This document shows, one piece after another, positions 23,451 to 35,021 of a stretch of DNA of 64,000 nt. The stretch covers positions 4,197,501 to 4,261,500 of the forward strand of contig ML058552.1 of the NCBI GenBank assembly GCA_003013855.2, read 5' to 3'. The stretch comes from Liriodendron chinense (taxonomy: Eukaryota > Streptophyta > Magnoliopsida > Magnoliales > Magnoliaceae). Under the pieces are notes generated by a model. The model did no database searches, had not been told where the DNA came from, and was given only the letters and a program-made list of their open reading frames with translations. A program made the translations under genes and the position numbers. Positions within the stretch are counted from its first letter, which is position 1; each line of letters starts with the position of its first letter.

Positions 23451-23616
23451 ATCATGATGGGCCCTATGAAAATCAAAGGTGGACATCTCTCTTAATTGTT
23501 TTCTTTGGCATGGTCCACCCAAAATTAGGCTGACTTGTGGTTTAGGCGGGCCACACCAAAGAAAACAGTTGGGAGAGACATTCACCCTTGATTTTCATAG
23601 AGCCCACTATGATGAT
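23451..23616. repeat. Near-perfect inverted repeat (MITE foldback)
   Basis: Left arm starts ATCATGATGGGCCCTATGAA, right arm ends with its complement (TTCATAGAGCCC, ATGATGAT); about 80 bp per arm around a short centre near 23535. The same small peptide-like frame appears on both strands because of this symmetry, so neither is a gene. Confidence 0.75.
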
Positions 23617-23864
23617 CCATTAGATGTAGGCCTGATAATAGGTAGTGTTAAACCGTGTTCGTGTTGTGTTAAAAATGCTCTCACCCAAACTTGACCCGTT
23701 AATTAACAGGTCAAAATTTAGAAAGCCAAACCCATTCATTAATTTAACGAGTTACCGACAACCTAACCCCTTCAACTTGTTAAATAAATGGGTCATGCTT
23801 TCGTGGGCAGAGAGATGGGAAAGGGGCTTGATTCGACAGAGATTTTGGAGCGTGGCCATGTGGG
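23617..23864. other. Fragment of an AACC-type repeat
   Basis: Contains CAAACTTGACCCGTTAATTA and AACCCATTCATTAATTT phrases, common in plant non-autonomous elements. Ends not defined. It abuts the start of the Tat 5' LTR. Confidence 0.35.
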
Positions 23865-24060
23865 TGTAGACACCTCACCTTCGGCTACACTGTTGGTAGA
23901 GATAGCTGGATGAATGGAGGACCATACCCCCAAATCTCATGTCCAAACTCAGCCAAACTCACCCTTGTAAGCCCCAATCCATAGCCCAACTCACCCCTAA
24001 ACATTAGCCTGAAAACCCCACCATAAGAAAAACCAGTCAAAAAATTCTAAAAAAGTCAAA

Positions 24061-24213
24061 CTCACTGAGTTAACCCGCTGAGTCAAATCACCGAGTCAAC
24101 CCGCCGAGTCAAATCGCCAAGTCAAAACACCGAGTCAAATCACTGAGTCAACCCACCGAGTCAAATCACCGAGTCAACCTGCTGAGTCGACCCACCGAGT
24201 CAACTCACTGAGT
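24061..24213. repeat. CCGAGTCAA tandem array in LTR U3
   Basis: About a dozen 13-15 bp units such as CACCGAGTCAAAT, CGCCGAGTCAACC and CACTGAGTCAACC. It sits about 120 bp upstream of the TATA box, where U3 enhancers would be expected. Confidence 0.8.
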
Positions 24214-24330
24214 TCCAAGCAGCAGCCCCAAGGCATGTCCGTACTGCCCGCGGGATCCCGAGAGCGTCTGTACGGGCGGCCCCCTGGGTGCCGCCCAAAC
24301 ATATTTACGGGAACTGCCACTGCCCGCTGC

Positions 24331-24338
24331 TATAAATA
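24331..24338 (+). promoter_or_regulatory. TATA box of the Tat LTR
   Basis: TATAAATA in a GC-rich setting (CCCGCTGC before, CCCCCCGCCCC after). About 30 bp downstream the sequence TTCATTTCAACAAGCC would hold the transcript start. Confidence 0.6.
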
Positions 24339-24636
24339 CCCCCCGCCCCTTCTCATTTCAACAAGCCTTTAAGCCCAGGGAGATCCCGTCCGTCCGAGTC
24401 CTTCTCCACCCTTTTAGCCCATTTTTCCACCAAGGAGAGCCCAAGTGAGAAGAGCCTAGCCCTGGTCCAGCCCAGCCTGACCCTGGTCTAAGTCTCCCAA
24501 GCCATCCAAGTCTTGATTCAGCCACTCGAAGCCAACCTTGCGACACTTCCGTCCATCTAGCTACTCTTTTTCCAGCATCATCTCATTCGCATCTAACATA
24601 AGTGCAACATTTACTTTTCTTCCAACCCCCCTGCTT

Positions 24637-24928
24637 CACTACAAGCACTTTGATTAATCAAACACACTGCATGCATCTTGCATAAAGCACCTGTCAGTTC
24701 GAGCGTATGCTCTGGGCTTGCCTGTTAGTGGAACCTGCCCATCAGAAACTCTTATTGTTTAGACCTGCATTCATGTACATATCACTACAAGTACTTTGAT
24801 CATTCAAACACACAACATGCATTCCGCATAAAGCACCTGTCAGTTCGAGCGTATGCTCTGGGCTTGCCTGTTAATGGAACCTGCCCATCAGAAACTCTTA
24901 CTGTTCAGACTTGCATTCATGCATCATG
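24637..24928. repeat. Two-copy 146-bp tandem duplication in the LTR
   Basis: Both copies carry CACTACAAG, TAAAGCACCTGTCAGTTCGA, GCGTATGCTCTGGGCTTGCC and GGAACCTGCCCATCAGAAAC. Copy starts 24637 and 24783; they differ at a handful of sites. Confidence 0.85.
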
Positions 24929-25370
24929 TCATCTATGAGAATGTACGAGGATTAAAACAAACTTTCAAGTGTTAGTTCGATTCTGTGAAGTAGAGACCGT
25001 ACTTCGGTACTGGCAGTGTGTGGGGTGCTTAAACTCTTCCCACCCTGTAACCGTGATCCCTTACCTCGAATCTCTGGCCACAGATCAAAAGGAGTCATTT
25101 TAGAGAAAGGAATCTTCGGATCCCCTTCTCTAACGTTTCTACGGGGTCTAGCCGACTGTCGATTCGAAGTAACTGGCTAGTGGCGACTCTGGTCTTATAT
25201 AAACTCATTTAAACACATCCAGCTTAACACGACAACCAAACAAAGCCCTCGAGAACGAGGTAAGCCAGTGGCATAAACGACGATTCGCACGCACGCACCT
25301 CTTCTTCTTTTTCCGAAAGGAAAGGGAGAACGACGTCGTCGGGAGCGCGGAACGGCGAGGGTCCACAGAA

Positions 25371-25388
25371 TGGCGACTCCACTGGGGA
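25371..25388 (+). promoter_or_regulatory. Primer-binding site of the Tat element
   Basis: TGGCGACTCCACTGGGGA, three bases after the presumed LTR end. This form is usual for Tat/Ogre elements and is thought to pair with a tRNA-Arg 3' end (from memory). A shorter TGGCGACTCT at about 25182 lies inside the LTR. Confidence 0.7.
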
Positions 25389-25633
25389 TAAGCTAGTCCT
25401 ACTAGTCGTGATCCGACTTGAAAAACAGAATCATTCCCGTACTTGAAAGTCATTAGTCCTTATACAATCTCATCTGCATAGCATTCTACCCAAAAAAAAA
25501 TATATATAGAAAGTCCCAAAACCCAAAAAAAAGAGAGTAGAGTATAGTCCTCACCATTGCGCCTCCTCGGGCTCAACGTGTTCGGAAACAACTTCCCTTT
25601 CGCAGCATAATTTGCACTCGGGCTCAGCAAGCC

Positions 25634-28600
25634 ATGTCTAACCACGAAGAGGAAACTCACCTCTTCCCCGCTCTTGAAATGAGTGAAGCGCAACCTCCAG
25701 CGCAACAGCCAATTGAGAATACGCCAATCATGCAAGAATTGGCACAAGGAATGAGAGCAATGCAAGAAATTCTCTTGCAATTCATGCAAGCACAAGTTAC
25801 CGCAGCAACCAACAATCAGGTTGGCCCAGTTCAGCAATCTCAGCAGCCATGCCGGGTCCCTCTGGTCTCCAGTTCAAATCAAGCACAACCATCGGAGTCT
25901 GCCCAAGACTACCGACAGCAGTCGTCTCAGCCCTTTGCTATGGGGCATCCTCCTCAATACCTGTAACACACCAAGATTTCGGCTCCGTGTACATCACGAT
26001 GGCCGAATTCTCAAGGTTATTTAGAATGTGTGAGGGTTATACCCCTTACATAGTTTTCACACAAACATGCACATTTCATACTATTTGGAAAATCATGAGC
26101 AAGACGGTGAAACCAAACTTATATATTATTTCATTAACTAAACTAAATCATCAAACCATGTAACCATCATTCAATAAAACACCATGTTCATAACTACGTC
26201 CTCCCATTGGGACTTATTACAATTTCAAATACTAAATAAATGTTTGAACTATGAATGATTATGTGGTCTCGTCTTCCACCATCTGCTCCCATGAGCCATC
26301 ATAATCGTCTCCTTGAGGCTCGGGCTCCTAAGGATCGTTACCTACATGTTCTAAATTATTTCCACAAAACACCTGTCAAAAGCGGCATAGTGAAGAACTA
26401 CTTTAAGGTTAGAAATAATAATTGCATAAAAATCATAACAAAACATCCATTACTCTTTCTTAATGCAACGCATGATAATGCATGACCCAGCGTAGGAATC
26501 TTTAGACATGCCGCCAGGGGTTTTGGGACACGCAAGCCCATAATTTTGCCCGACCACAGTGAGAAACGGGACGCTCATAGCCCAAATCCACACGTGACAG
26601 TGTATGGGAGAAGTAGGACGCTCTAGCCTATTCTCAATTCCATACACCCACATGGAGCCACGTGCATGCATGAGTTAGCCATTCTTTATTATTATTACCA
26701 ATTTACACCAAGCCACTTATCGTCTAACCAACCTTTAGTACCACCACATCCTTTCTTATGGTTCATTACTCATCAAAATAGTCGTAACCGACGCATCACA
26801 TCCCAGGATGGCGACCCGTACTACTAAGCTTCATAGCAACCATACTCAACTATCGTCTTATGGAGATCCTTAACAACTTTAGGAATAATAATAATAATAG
26901 TAAATATAATAATAATAGTAGTAATAAATGGATTTAACAACCACTTAATCGGGCGATCTTTATACCACCACCACAGATCAGGGTGGCCACTTAACCGGAC
27001 AAGCTAAAAGCATCGTCTCAGGTTAGGGCAACCTCTTAACCGGGTGTTCTGATATTCATCACCACAGATCAGGGTCCATCCATATATATAAAAGGAATAT
27101 ACCAATATAAGAATCTCCATTAAACATTCACAACTATTCTTTATACAGTATAGAAAGAAAGGTGGTCCCTTTAAAGATGATTACACAAATCTCATATGTG
27201 CAACAAACATAATTCTATTCCTTACTAGTTCTCTAAGTCCAATGAATATCCTCATCACCATGAGATGGAAAAAAAAGTATTTAAAAGCATTCATATATAG
27301 CTAGCTAAGGAGAGAATAAATAAACACATGTAAACAAAAAAACACATAAGAATTATCAACCTACAAAACATGAAATTATTAATCCAATCTTAAAGGAGTT
27401 CTCACCTTATGATCTTCGACTTATTAGAGATATAAGATGATGAAATAATAGCAAGATGGTACTCTTTGATCAATTCCAATCCGTTCATCTTATCAAGCTC
27501 GAAGAGTAGAGTCAGAATACGTAAATTTCTTAATGATCCATATTCTAGATTGGCCGATCCTTAAAAATGGCTTAACGGGTGCTAAAATGGGCTATATCTC
27601 AATTAACGGTCTACGCTTTATGAATTTTGAAAAAATATGTAGTCATGATAGGCAAACAATTGTACAAAGTTTAGTGGTTGATTGATGGTGAGGAATGCCT
27701 AGATCTGAAATTCCAACTTTTGGCGGAAAAGGAAGGGGCTGGCTTTGTGGTTCAACGGTGTAGGATTGTAGATCGGGGTCCAAATTTTGTGTAAACTCAT
27801 AGTCATATGAGTATAATGGGTGGTCCAAATTTGAGAAGCGATTGATGGTGAGAAGTAGGTAAATTGAAAGGTTCAAATTTGAGAAGAGTTGGTAACTCGT
27901 TAATTTCTAGAACGGGATAACTTTGCGCGTAAGAAAGAGGCTTATCAATGTGGGGCTATCAAATCACACTATTGGTCCATGATAAAGACGATCCAAGTCA
28001 TTTATATGAAGAGAAATATTTGACTACGACTAACCATCTACTTTCCTCACTCGATGGACATGAAAATCAAGGGTTAAGGGCTGATTTGACAATTTGACCA
28101 CTTCTACTATGATTTAAGGGCTGAAATTTGATGTGTATGGTTAATGTGCCCAAAAGCTCAAATCCAGGATTTCGCGTGAAAGTGATCGTCAGAAACTATA
28201 ATACTTAAAAATGACATCTTAACTTAAGTTTAACTAATGGCATTTTTATAATTTTTGCAAATATTTGAGTTTAACGAAATCTAACTCTTCTACATTGTTA
28301 ATGAGGTCATTCTAAGCAACTTTAATAAAGGGTACTCCATATGATCTCCTACGGATGTCCCGTTATTTGAATTTTAATATCAATGGCCGGTATTTAATAT
28401 ATATAAAAAATAGAAATAAATTTCAGAAAATTTTAAAATAATTACGGTAAATTCGGGGCGTTACAATACCTTCCCGCGACGACAAGGCCGTCTCAGAGCA
28501 CTCCCGTCGCAGGGACTTCTAGTCAGCTTCCAGTCAATCTTACAAACAACAGTCTCAGTAGATTCCTGCATGTCCCCGCCGATGGGACTCCTTTTCTTTC

Positions 28601-29058
28601 TCAGCATGTCCCCGCCGATGGGACCCCTTTTCAATTTCAGCACATCCCCACCGAGGAGATTTCAATTCAATTTCCAGCAACAGGGACAGCACTGGCGAAT
28701 GCCCACAATGGGGGTCAGTGTCAAGCCCACATCAATCAGCGGACAGTGGCGAATAGCTAACAAGGGGGTCACTTCCCAGCATCTCAGCCTCCTGCAAATA
28801 GGAGCACTTTTCAATTCCAGCACATCCCCGCCGATGAGATTCCAATTAATTTCCAGCAATCTTCAATTCGGCAAACTCCAGTTAATTTCCAGCAATCTTC
28901 AATTCAGCAGTCTCCAGTCAATTTCCGCAAGTTCCAGTTCAACCTTCAGTACAATCCCCAGTTCAGTTATAATCCTTTCAAGCACAAGTTCATCAGAATC
29001 CAGTTCAGTCATTAAATTAATTTCAGTAACCCGCGATTGCTTTTCAGCAAGCCCATAG
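25634..29058 (+). pseudogene. Tat gag, N-terminal Gln/Pro-rich part, split by an LTR insertion
   Basis: The open frame starts at ATG 25634 and encodes a Glu/Gln/Pro-rich segment (MQELAQGMRAMQEILLQFMQ is a likely short helix). It is interrupted at 25961 by the 2504-bp insertion and the same frame resumes at 28471 if the insert and one target copy are ignored, which dates the insertion after the gag frame was established. Further on (28571-28700) the sequence repeats a CATGTCCCCGCCGATGGGAC motif and is Gln-rich; stops appear from about 28760. It leads without an intact frame into the gag core at 29231. Confidence 0.6.
25962..28465. mobile_element. 2.5-kb LTR-like insertion (probable solo LTR) in gag
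   Basis: Begins TGTAACACACC and ends GGGGCGTTACA, so TG...CA ends with an inverted TGTAAC, flanked by a perfect 5-bp duplication ATACC (25957-25961 and 28466-28470). No coding domain inside. An (AAT)n tract lies at 26883-26929, and a CACCACAGATCAGGGT segment recurs at about 26970 and 27060. Size and ends fit a large solo LTR, perhaps of a Ty3/gypsy family; a very short non-autonomous element is the alternative. Confidence 0.75.
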
Positions 29059-29230
29059 GGTCGAAGACATCGACCACTATGCCGAAGAAGAACGTGCCTT
29101 ACTCCAAGAGGCACCAGTCGCTCAAACGGATCACTCAGGACTGGACGAGTTGCGGGAGCAGTTCCAGATCTTGCAAAATCAGCTTTAGCGACAACAATGA
29201 ATCGATCTACCTTCGACCAAGTTCAGAGAC

Positions 29231-29833
29231 TTGTGTCCTTTCCCAAATGCTCAAGTACCTCAAAACTTTGAGGTACCAAAATTCAAAAGATACAATGGCA
29301 GCGGTTGTCCCACAGCATATCTCAAGGCCTTCTGTGGAGAGCTGAGTGCAATCTCAGGAAATGAAGGGGCCCTCATTCGCTTGTTCCAAAAATCCCTGAA
29401 AGGCGATGCCCTAAATTGGTACACCTCATTGGACTGCCACCGCATTAGGACGTGGGAACAACTTTTTCAAACTTTCGTCGACAGATTCGCATACAATCTC
29501 AACATAGCACCCAAAAGAGCTGACCTCACGGCTCTCAGGCAAAGGAGTGATGAAACACTATCAGCTTATGCGGGACGTTGGCGAGCTATGGCAGCCAGAA
29601 TGCGGACACCTATCGACGATGAAGAACAAATTTCCATGATTGTTCATTCAACATATCCTGGCATATCTGGATATCTCATCTCGCATCCATATGCGAATTT
29701 CTCACAGTTGATTTGTGTTGGAGAGCAAGTCGAAGCAGGAATCTGTGCCAGGACGATCTCCCCATGGCCTCATCAAGCCACTTCCAGTCAAGAGGAACAG
29801 AGTGGAGGGAAGACCCATCGGATATGGGAATGA
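29231..29833 (+). pseudogene. Tat gag capsid core
   Basis: Encodes the retrotransposon gag domain: PNAQVPQNFEVPKFKRYNGS, LFQKSLKGDALNWYTSL, TWEQLFQTFVDRFAYNLNI, APKRADLTALRQ, and RWRAMAARM. These blocks, including the G-AL-WY signature, are characteristic of Tat-type gag. In an active element gag forms the cytoplasmic virus-like particle. The frame opens by shift from the upstream part and stops at 29833, after which frames change again until 30153, so the product would be truncated. Confidence 0.85.
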
Positions 29834-30152
29834 AAACCGCAGCGGTTTTCCTCCCCGCCCGACAGAGGTAAACAATATCAGCACCACTGCCTAGGGTAAT
29901 CAATATGCTCCCCCACAGGGACGTCAACAGTATCAGCAGAGTCAGGTTCAGCACCAACCTCAGTGGTGTCGGCCGCAACCGAATCCTCAACCATAGCCAC
30001 AACCACCTCGACAATAGCAGCAGTTTAGAGGGAACGGTCAATACTCATACCAGAATAGGCAGAATTACAGGGAGCTCAGGAAGTTCACTCCACTCACTCA
30101 ACCACTTAGTCAAGTTATGACTATGCTGGTATAAAAGCAGTTACTCACTCTG

Positions 30153-31202
30153 ATGACACCCAGGCCTCCTCCAAATCCTCTACCTCCAAACTACCGAGAA
30201 AATGAGTATTGTGCTTACCATCAAGGATGTGGCCACACCACTGATCGATGCTTTACTTTGAAGAATGCCATACAAGATCTGATCGACGATCGAAAGATCG
30301 TCATCTCGGTCCCTGGAACTCCTGCAGCAGCTTCCACCAACATTCTTCAGAATCCTCTGCCTCAACATCCGACGGATCCCAGTTCATCTCGTGGCCCCAC
30401 TGTCAACAGCATAGAAGAAGGAGAGCGCCTCGATCGATTCTTCTCCCCCATCCAGTCCATTCATGCCTACACCTATGGGATAGCAAATCCTCCTCCGATC
30501 CTGCAAGGGGCAAGTCCCTTTCCTCCTTCAGTCTCCGAGCTAGTAGTACTCGAAGGAACACTTCCATATGATGTGCCAGTTGTTCAAGGGGCACCTTACA
30601 GCCATTCATGTTGGGAGCCAGTCATTCTGGAAGAAGCACAATCATACATCGAGCCCGCATACGAACCTGTCATCTTGCAAGGGGCAATTTCAGCACAGGA
30701 ACAATACAATCCGCAATGGAGGAACCATACTCATCAGCAGCAAGAGCCCATTGTCTTGGAAGGAGCTCCTCCAGATGAGCCAGTCATATTGCAAGGGGCA
30801 AATCCTGGAGGCGTGTCAATCACACTACGACAGCTGGGACGAACAGAGAAACCCCCTGCCATATCAAGGGGACCAGTATTCATTCCATGGGAGCCTCCTG
30901 CTCTAGGAACGGTCAAGCTAGGACCGCGACCTTATGTGATCTATGAAGACAAGCCTCGATATTTTCCCTTCAGCACAGGCAACAATGTAGTCCTCAAGGC
31001 AAAAGCTCCATACGAGGAAGATCTGGTACCCACACCAACACCGTTGCAAGAACCGGTGGTCCTAAAAGGCAAAGGTGAGGAAAATTATAAAGAGGTCCCA
31101 TGGCACTATCCAGAATGTGCGGAAGTGGGAAACATGAATCCCAATGGGCGTTGCATCCGAAGAGATAATCAGAAAAGAGGAGATCCCAAAGGCACTCTCT
31201 AA
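30153..31202 (+). pseudogene. Tat gag C-terminal part with zinc-knuckle-like motif and PVILQGA repeats
   Basis: This 349-codon frame starts with a Pro-rich stretch, then YCAYHQGCGHTTDRCFTLKN (residues about 19-38), a CCHC-like motif usual in Tat gag after the capsid. From about residue 105 to 225 the motif (E)P(V/I)(I/V)L(Q/E)GA recurs six or seven times (at ILQGA, VLEGT, VVQGA, VILQGA, IVLEGA, VILQGA). The C-terminal part is Pro/Lys-rich and resembles the linker before protease. A stop at 31200-31202 separates it from protease sequence. Function of the repeat is unknown. Confidence 0.65.
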
Positions 31203-31383
31203 AGACTCGGCAACAAAAATGAAGTCGCATACGATATGGCGACTCATCTCAAGTCAATCCCTGCACAAATCTCGGTATGGGAGCTACTTTGCACATCTCA
31301 CATACACTGAGAAATGTTTGCCAAAACCTTGAGCGATGCTCACGTCTCCTCCGATACAGCACCAGAGATGATAGCATTGATGA

Positions 31384-31921
31384 TTGGACAACTCCTGGTT
31401 CCACGCGCCATCACCTTCACCGATAATGAGTTGCCACCAGGAAGGACGCGATCATGGGCGATCCCTCAACATAGCCTTACGATACAAAGACCTCTGTGTC
31501 CCGCTGGTCCTTATCGATAATGGCTTAAGCTTAAACGTCTGCCCACTCAAGACTGCGGAACGTCTGGGAATCAGTCCTTCTTCATTTCGACCCAGCACCA
31601 TATGCAGTCAGAGCATTCGACAACACTCGCCGATCAGTGGAAGGGGAAGTCGACATAGACGTACAGATAGGTCTGGAAATCTCCACTATCACATTCCAAA
31701 TTCTGGATATATCAGCCTCTTTCAACATGTTTCTTGGACGACCTTGGCTGCACAAGGTGGGGGCTGTGCCATCAACCCTGCATCAACGAGTGAAATACAT
31801 CTGTGGAAATCAAGTGATCTCTATCCATGCAGAGAAGGAGCTCATCATTCCTTCCAATGCTGCTGCCAGTGAACCAGTCATCGATATCCATCACTCTGAA
31901 GAAGACGTCCCTGTTTCATAG
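31384..31921 (+). pseudogene. Tat aspartic protease remnant
   Basis: The first frame holds LVLIDNGLSLNVCPLKTAER, the Tat protease active-site region in which intact copies have D-G-S. Here the triplet reads Asp-Asn-Gly followed by Leu, so activity is unlikely. A frameshift near 31620 moves to a second frame (from 31637) with the flap and end regions, including FNMFLGRPWLHKVGAVPSTL, where FLGRPWLH is the usual C-terminal landmark. The enzyme would cut the polyprotein in an active element. Confidence 0.75.
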
Positions 31922-32339
31922 TTTCGAATTCGAGACTGTGAACTCTATCGCCAATCTGGAACCGATAAGGGTGGACCGTGTCTTTTCACCAGCAGAACGT
32001 CTGAGCCTCAAATACCGAATGAAGAATCATTTCAAGTCCAGAAAGATACCGTTGGTATATAACAACGCAAATGGGGACTCGGATACAGGGCAATCTTCAT
32101 GGACAAAAGAAGGAAGAAATTTCGGTGCTCACCCATACAATTCGTCAAGCCAGGAGAACCTTGCAAAGTTCCAGGAGGGAATCAACTGACTGCACTACAC
32201 AAAGGCCTCCCGATGAGCCTAACTTGGGCCACATGGCCCCCCTATTAGATGGGATCAGATTCTCGAACCGTCTAAGCGTCCAGAAGAAGAAGGAAATGAT
32301 GAAGATGAAGAAGAAAGTCATATACAACAGCTTCAGGAC

Positions 32340-32550
32340 CAGGGTACTCTGATACCTGCTCCCAACCAGGGGCACAACCTGTGCACTTCAACTCTAATCA
32401 ACCAGGGACACAACCTGCCCACTCCAGCATCAATCATCCAGGGGCACAACTTGCCCATCTTGACATTAGTCAGCAAGGGGCACGACTCGCCCATCTCTGC
32501 AGAATCAACATCATCAATCATCAGCCAGGGGCAGAAGCAGCCCATTCATT
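32340..32550. repeat. Tandem ~45-60 bp repeat between protease and RT
   Basis: Copies contain CAACCAGGG(A/G)CACAACCTG, CATCCAGGGGCACAACTTG, CAGCAAGGGGCACGACTCG and CAGCCAGGGGCAGAAGCAG, giving four to five units. Read in one frame they give a recurring (Q/H)PG(T/A)Q-AH peptide motif. Confidence 0.7.
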
Positions 32551-33077
32551 GGACCAAGAAAGGGAAATGGCCAACCCTGGATTGGTCCGATGTCCAGATT
32601 CTGAACTTGTATCTCGTTGTGGAACCAAACGAACTGCAATGCGAGGTAAGTGATCTAGGAGGGACTGAGTACGACTCAGATCTCGAACCCAACCAGCGAG
32701 AAATCATGGTCATTGGGCCAGACTTGTGATTCTTGGCCCGAATCATCAACCCCCACCTCTTCAGGGGAGGAAGTGTGGGGTCCTGAATGGTCATCTGTTC
32801 CCCTAACTTCTGAATTAGCCAGAGAGTCATTTAAGGGCTCTGGCTTAAAAAAAAATGCATGTTTAAGCAGCGATCGGAACTTTGGAACAAGCTGGGATCA
32901 ATCATGGTCTGCAATGCTCGCTTGTTTAAAGTCCCATGAATTTCAAAAATCTAAAAAAATCGAAAACTTTCAAAAGCCAAAAACATTTAGCATCTCAATT
33001 TCAGAAAATGCTCAAAAACAAAAAAAATTTCTTTTCCTGCATTCAATAGTGTGCCAAGTCCGTCTAAATAGTCGCAT

Positions 33078-34236
33078 GTGTTTGAAGTCGAATCATATGA
33101 TTTTGACATCGAATTAGACTTCGAGCTCATGGGTCTGGATGAAGCTCGGGATGAGGAAGATGATGATCCGGCTCCCGAACTAGAGGATCTCCTTAAAAAG
33201 TTCGAATCTAAAGCCAATGTTGTAGCTGATGATTTCGAAATAGTAAACTTGGGGACACCTGAGATCCCTAGGGAAGTACGCATTGGGAAATTGTTGCCAC
33301 CAGAGATGAAGCAGAGAATGATAGAGTTCCTAGCTCCAAGATTGTCCAACTTCGCGTTCTCATATGAAGACATGCCGGGGCTCGATGAAGAGCTCGTTGT
33401 ACACCATCTGCCAACCAAGGCAGATATGAAGCCAGTGAAACAGAAACTTCGAAGAATGAAGCCAGAATGGGCTCTGAAAGTCCGAGATGAAGTCATCAAG
33501 CAGTACGATGCGGGATTCTTGGTAGTCTCTAACTACCCTGAATGGCTCGCCAACATCGTACCGGTACCAAAGAAGGATGGCAAGGTTCGAATGTGCATCG
33601 ACTTCCGAGATCTCAACAAGGCCAGTCCTAAAGACGACTTCCCTTTGCCACATATCGACACTCTGGTCGACAACACTGCTGGGTACAAGGTCTTCTCATT
33701 CATGGACATGTTCTCAGGTTACAATCAGATCAAGATGGCCGTCGAAGATCGCGAGAAGACATCGTTCATCACTCCCTGGGGAACTTTCTGTTACAGGGTA
33801 ATGCTGTTCGGTCTGAAGAACGCAGGAGCAACATATCAGAGAGCAATGACAACACTATTCCAAGACATGATGAATAAGGAGCTTGAAGTATATGTGGACG
33901 ATATGATCGTCAAATCTCGCACAATTGAAGGACACTTTGAAGATCTGAAGAAGTTATTCAGCAGATTAGAAAAGTACAAGCTCCGTCTCAACCCTCAGAA
34001 ATGTGTCTTCGGTGCAATGGCAGGTAAGCTCCTTGGCTTTATGGTGAGCGAGGATGGCATCAGGGTCGACGAGACCAAAACCAGAGCAATCATCGAGATG
34101 TCCCTCTCCTAGAACAGAGAAAGAAATTCATGGCTTCCTCGGCAAAATTCAATACATCAGTCGCTTCATCGCACAGCTCACACCTATTTGTGAGCCCATT
34201 TTCAAGCTCCTTCGGAAGAACGTTCCAAAAGAATGA
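33078..34236 (+). pseudogene. Tat reverse transcriptase
   Basis: Frame 33078-34112 has the RT blocks in order: KLRRMKPEWALKVRDEV, YPEWLANIVPVPKKDGKVRM, CIDFRDLNKASPKDDFPLPH, FMDMFSGYNQIKMA, FGLKNAGATYQRAM, and catalytic YVDD (about 33892-33903), then NPQKCVFGA and LLGFMVS. The residues expected for catalysis are present, but the frame ends at 34112 after a frameshift; the linker TEKEIHGFLGKIQYISRFIA continues in another frame to 34236. A long acidic region precedes the domain. The enzyme copies element RNA to DNA in active relatives. Confidence 0.9.
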
Positions 34237-35021
34237 ATGATGATTGCCAAGTCGCCTTCGAACGCATCAAGAAATATCTCATGAATCCTCCAGTTCTAGT
34301 GCCACCCACTCCCAGACAACCACTATTGTTATACATCTCGGTAGCAGCAGAAGCCATTGGCTGTGTCCTCGGCCAGCACGACGAGACTGGGAAGAAGGAA
34401 CAAGCAATATATTATTTGAGCCGAAAGTTCACTGACTACGAGACCAGGTATTCCCCGATCGAGAAGACTTTCCTCGCCCTAGTCTGGGCAACTCAGCGAC
34501 TCCGTCAATACATGATTGCATTCCCTATTGTTCTACTCGCTCACATGGATCCGTTCAAGTACCTGTTCGAGAAATCGGCACTCACTGGAAGGATAGCTAA
34601 ATGGCAGCTACTCCTGTCTGAATTCGACATCACCTATGTCACTCAGAAGGCAATCAGGGGGCAGGCCCTCACTGATCATCTTGCCGCCCACTCCCTCCTG
34701 GATTATCAACCGCTCAAGACATTCTTCCCTGATGAAGATCTCTTGCTTATCGAAGGGGAAGAAAAGAAGAAAAAAGATGAGTGGACATTATTCTTCGACG
34801 GCGCAGCAAATTCTAAAGGGAGTGGTATTGGAGCGATCTTCTGCTCTCCAGATGATGTCCCTATTCCTATCTCAAGGCGCATAGCATTCGAGTGCACCAA
34901 CAACATGGCAGAGTACGAAGCATGCATCGCTGGCTTAAGGGAAGCCATAATCTTGGGTGTCAAGAAGCTACGAGTATTTGGAGACTCACAGCTTATCATC
35001 AATCAGACCAATGGCGAATGA
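34233..35021 (+). pseudogene. Tat RNase H plus archaeal-type RNase H
   Basis: First domain: LLLYISVAAEAIGCVLGQHD, YYLSRKFTDYETRYSPIEKT, LVWATQRLRQYM, typical of the gypsy RNase H, with the leading catalytic Asp apparently changed (LYISVAA). Second domain from about residue 180: WTLFFDGAANSKGSGIGAIF, FECTNNMAEYEACIAGLREA, LRVFGDSQLIINQ, the archaeal-type RNase H that marks the Tat lineage, with its Asp, Glu and Asp in place. The frame stops at 35019-35021 in what should be a Trp codon (TGG to TGA). The continuing sequence (35022-35290) is frameshifted. Confidence 0.88.

Larger units (their letters stand above)
23865..25367 (+). repeat. Tat element 5' LTR
   Basis: Start chosen at TGTAGACACC, a usual Tat-type LTR beginning, and end at GGTCCACA just before the primer-binding site, giving about 1.5 kb. 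Contains a short-period array (24061-24213), a GC-rich stem (about 24270-24298), a TATA box (24331) and a 146-bp duplication (24637-24928). Only one LTR is in view, so the ends rest on motif recognition. Confidence 0.6.

Noticed and set aside
23403..23694. Mirror-image small ORFs on both strands
   Set aside because: They arise from the inverted repeat at 23451-23616.
28570..29058. Ser-rich 162-codon ORF
   Set aside because: Out-of-frame reading of the Gln-rich gag region.
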